Positions 20,926-20,984 of a stretch of DNA of 20,984 nucleotides are shown here, piece by piece. This DNA comes from Phallusia fumigata. Its lineage: Eukaryota; Chordata; Ascidiacea; Phlebobranchia; Ascidiidae. Each line of letters begins with the position of its first letter. Position 1 is the first letter of the stretch. Location: assembly GCA_008931825.1 (NCBI GenBank), contig QXVZ01014307.1, positions 19,911-40,894 of the forward strand, read 5' to 3'. The notes beneath the pieces are model-generated. The model saw only the letters and a list, made by a program, of their open reading frames with translations. It made no database searches and had not been told where the DNA came from. The position numbers and the translations under genes are program-made.

Positions 20926-20984
20926 AAACTCCTAAAAAACAAAATAAACTTGCAGGAAAAAACACTGTATCGTGAAATCAATAC
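20926..20984. other. window end, AT-rich, nothing recognised
   Basis: Short AT-rich sequence after the dispersed repeat. No feature is supported. Confidence 0.5.

Noticed and set aside
1..20984. tRNA, rRNA or CRISPR-like structures
   Set aside because: No B-box-like GGTTCGAANCC in a cloverleaf context, no rRNA segments and no regularly spaced short repeats were found.

Overview
The window looks like compact, AT-rich invertebrate chordate DNA, most likely a tunicate of the Ciona type. This is inferred from gene style, very short introns (55-400 bp) and repeat density; no species is certain. All introns I could resolve are GT-AG and phase-consistent, so three spliced genes can be rebuilt on the minus strand, plus one apparently intronless gene on the plus strand.

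Layout. (1) 280-2476, minus: a complete six-exon gene for a 3-beta-hydroxysteroid dehydrogenase/isomerase family protein (368 aa). (2) 3524-5861 and 8402-10527, minus: two complete tandem paralogues of an alpha-1,3-fucosyltransferase (419 and 418 aa), each with six exons at matching positions. (3) 15153-15390, minus: a frameshifted relic of the last exon of a third fucosyltransferase copy, with homologous 3' flank reaching back to about 14986. (4) 17603-18607, plus: a single-exon gene for a protein of about five TPR repeats (334 aa). The duplicated block includes sequence upstream of each fucosyltransferase (to about 7890 and 11640), with an exon-like stretch preserved in both copies.

The rest is repeat-rich intergenic DNA. 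It holds a 159-bp hAT-type MITE with an 8-bp target duplication (13158-13316), diverged direct repeats on both sides of the fucosyltransferase relic, a GC-rich block at 16780-16910, and a tandem minisatellite (19313-19625). There is also a large fold-back element (about 19867-20738) whose right arm carries a 32-bp palindrome between 5-bp direct repeats, and a dispersed repeat shared by 14498-14640 and 20777-20925. An exact 104-bp duplication around a single N at 6538 is almost certainly an assembly artefact.

The genes do not form an operon-like pathway. The clear biological theme is local expansion of a Golgi glycosyltransferase, with signs of gene conversion in the catalytic exon and decay of a third copy. 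I see no evidence for a wholly new system; the most novel items are the nested fold-back/palindrome structure and the duplicated exon-like sequence upstream of the fucosyltransferases.
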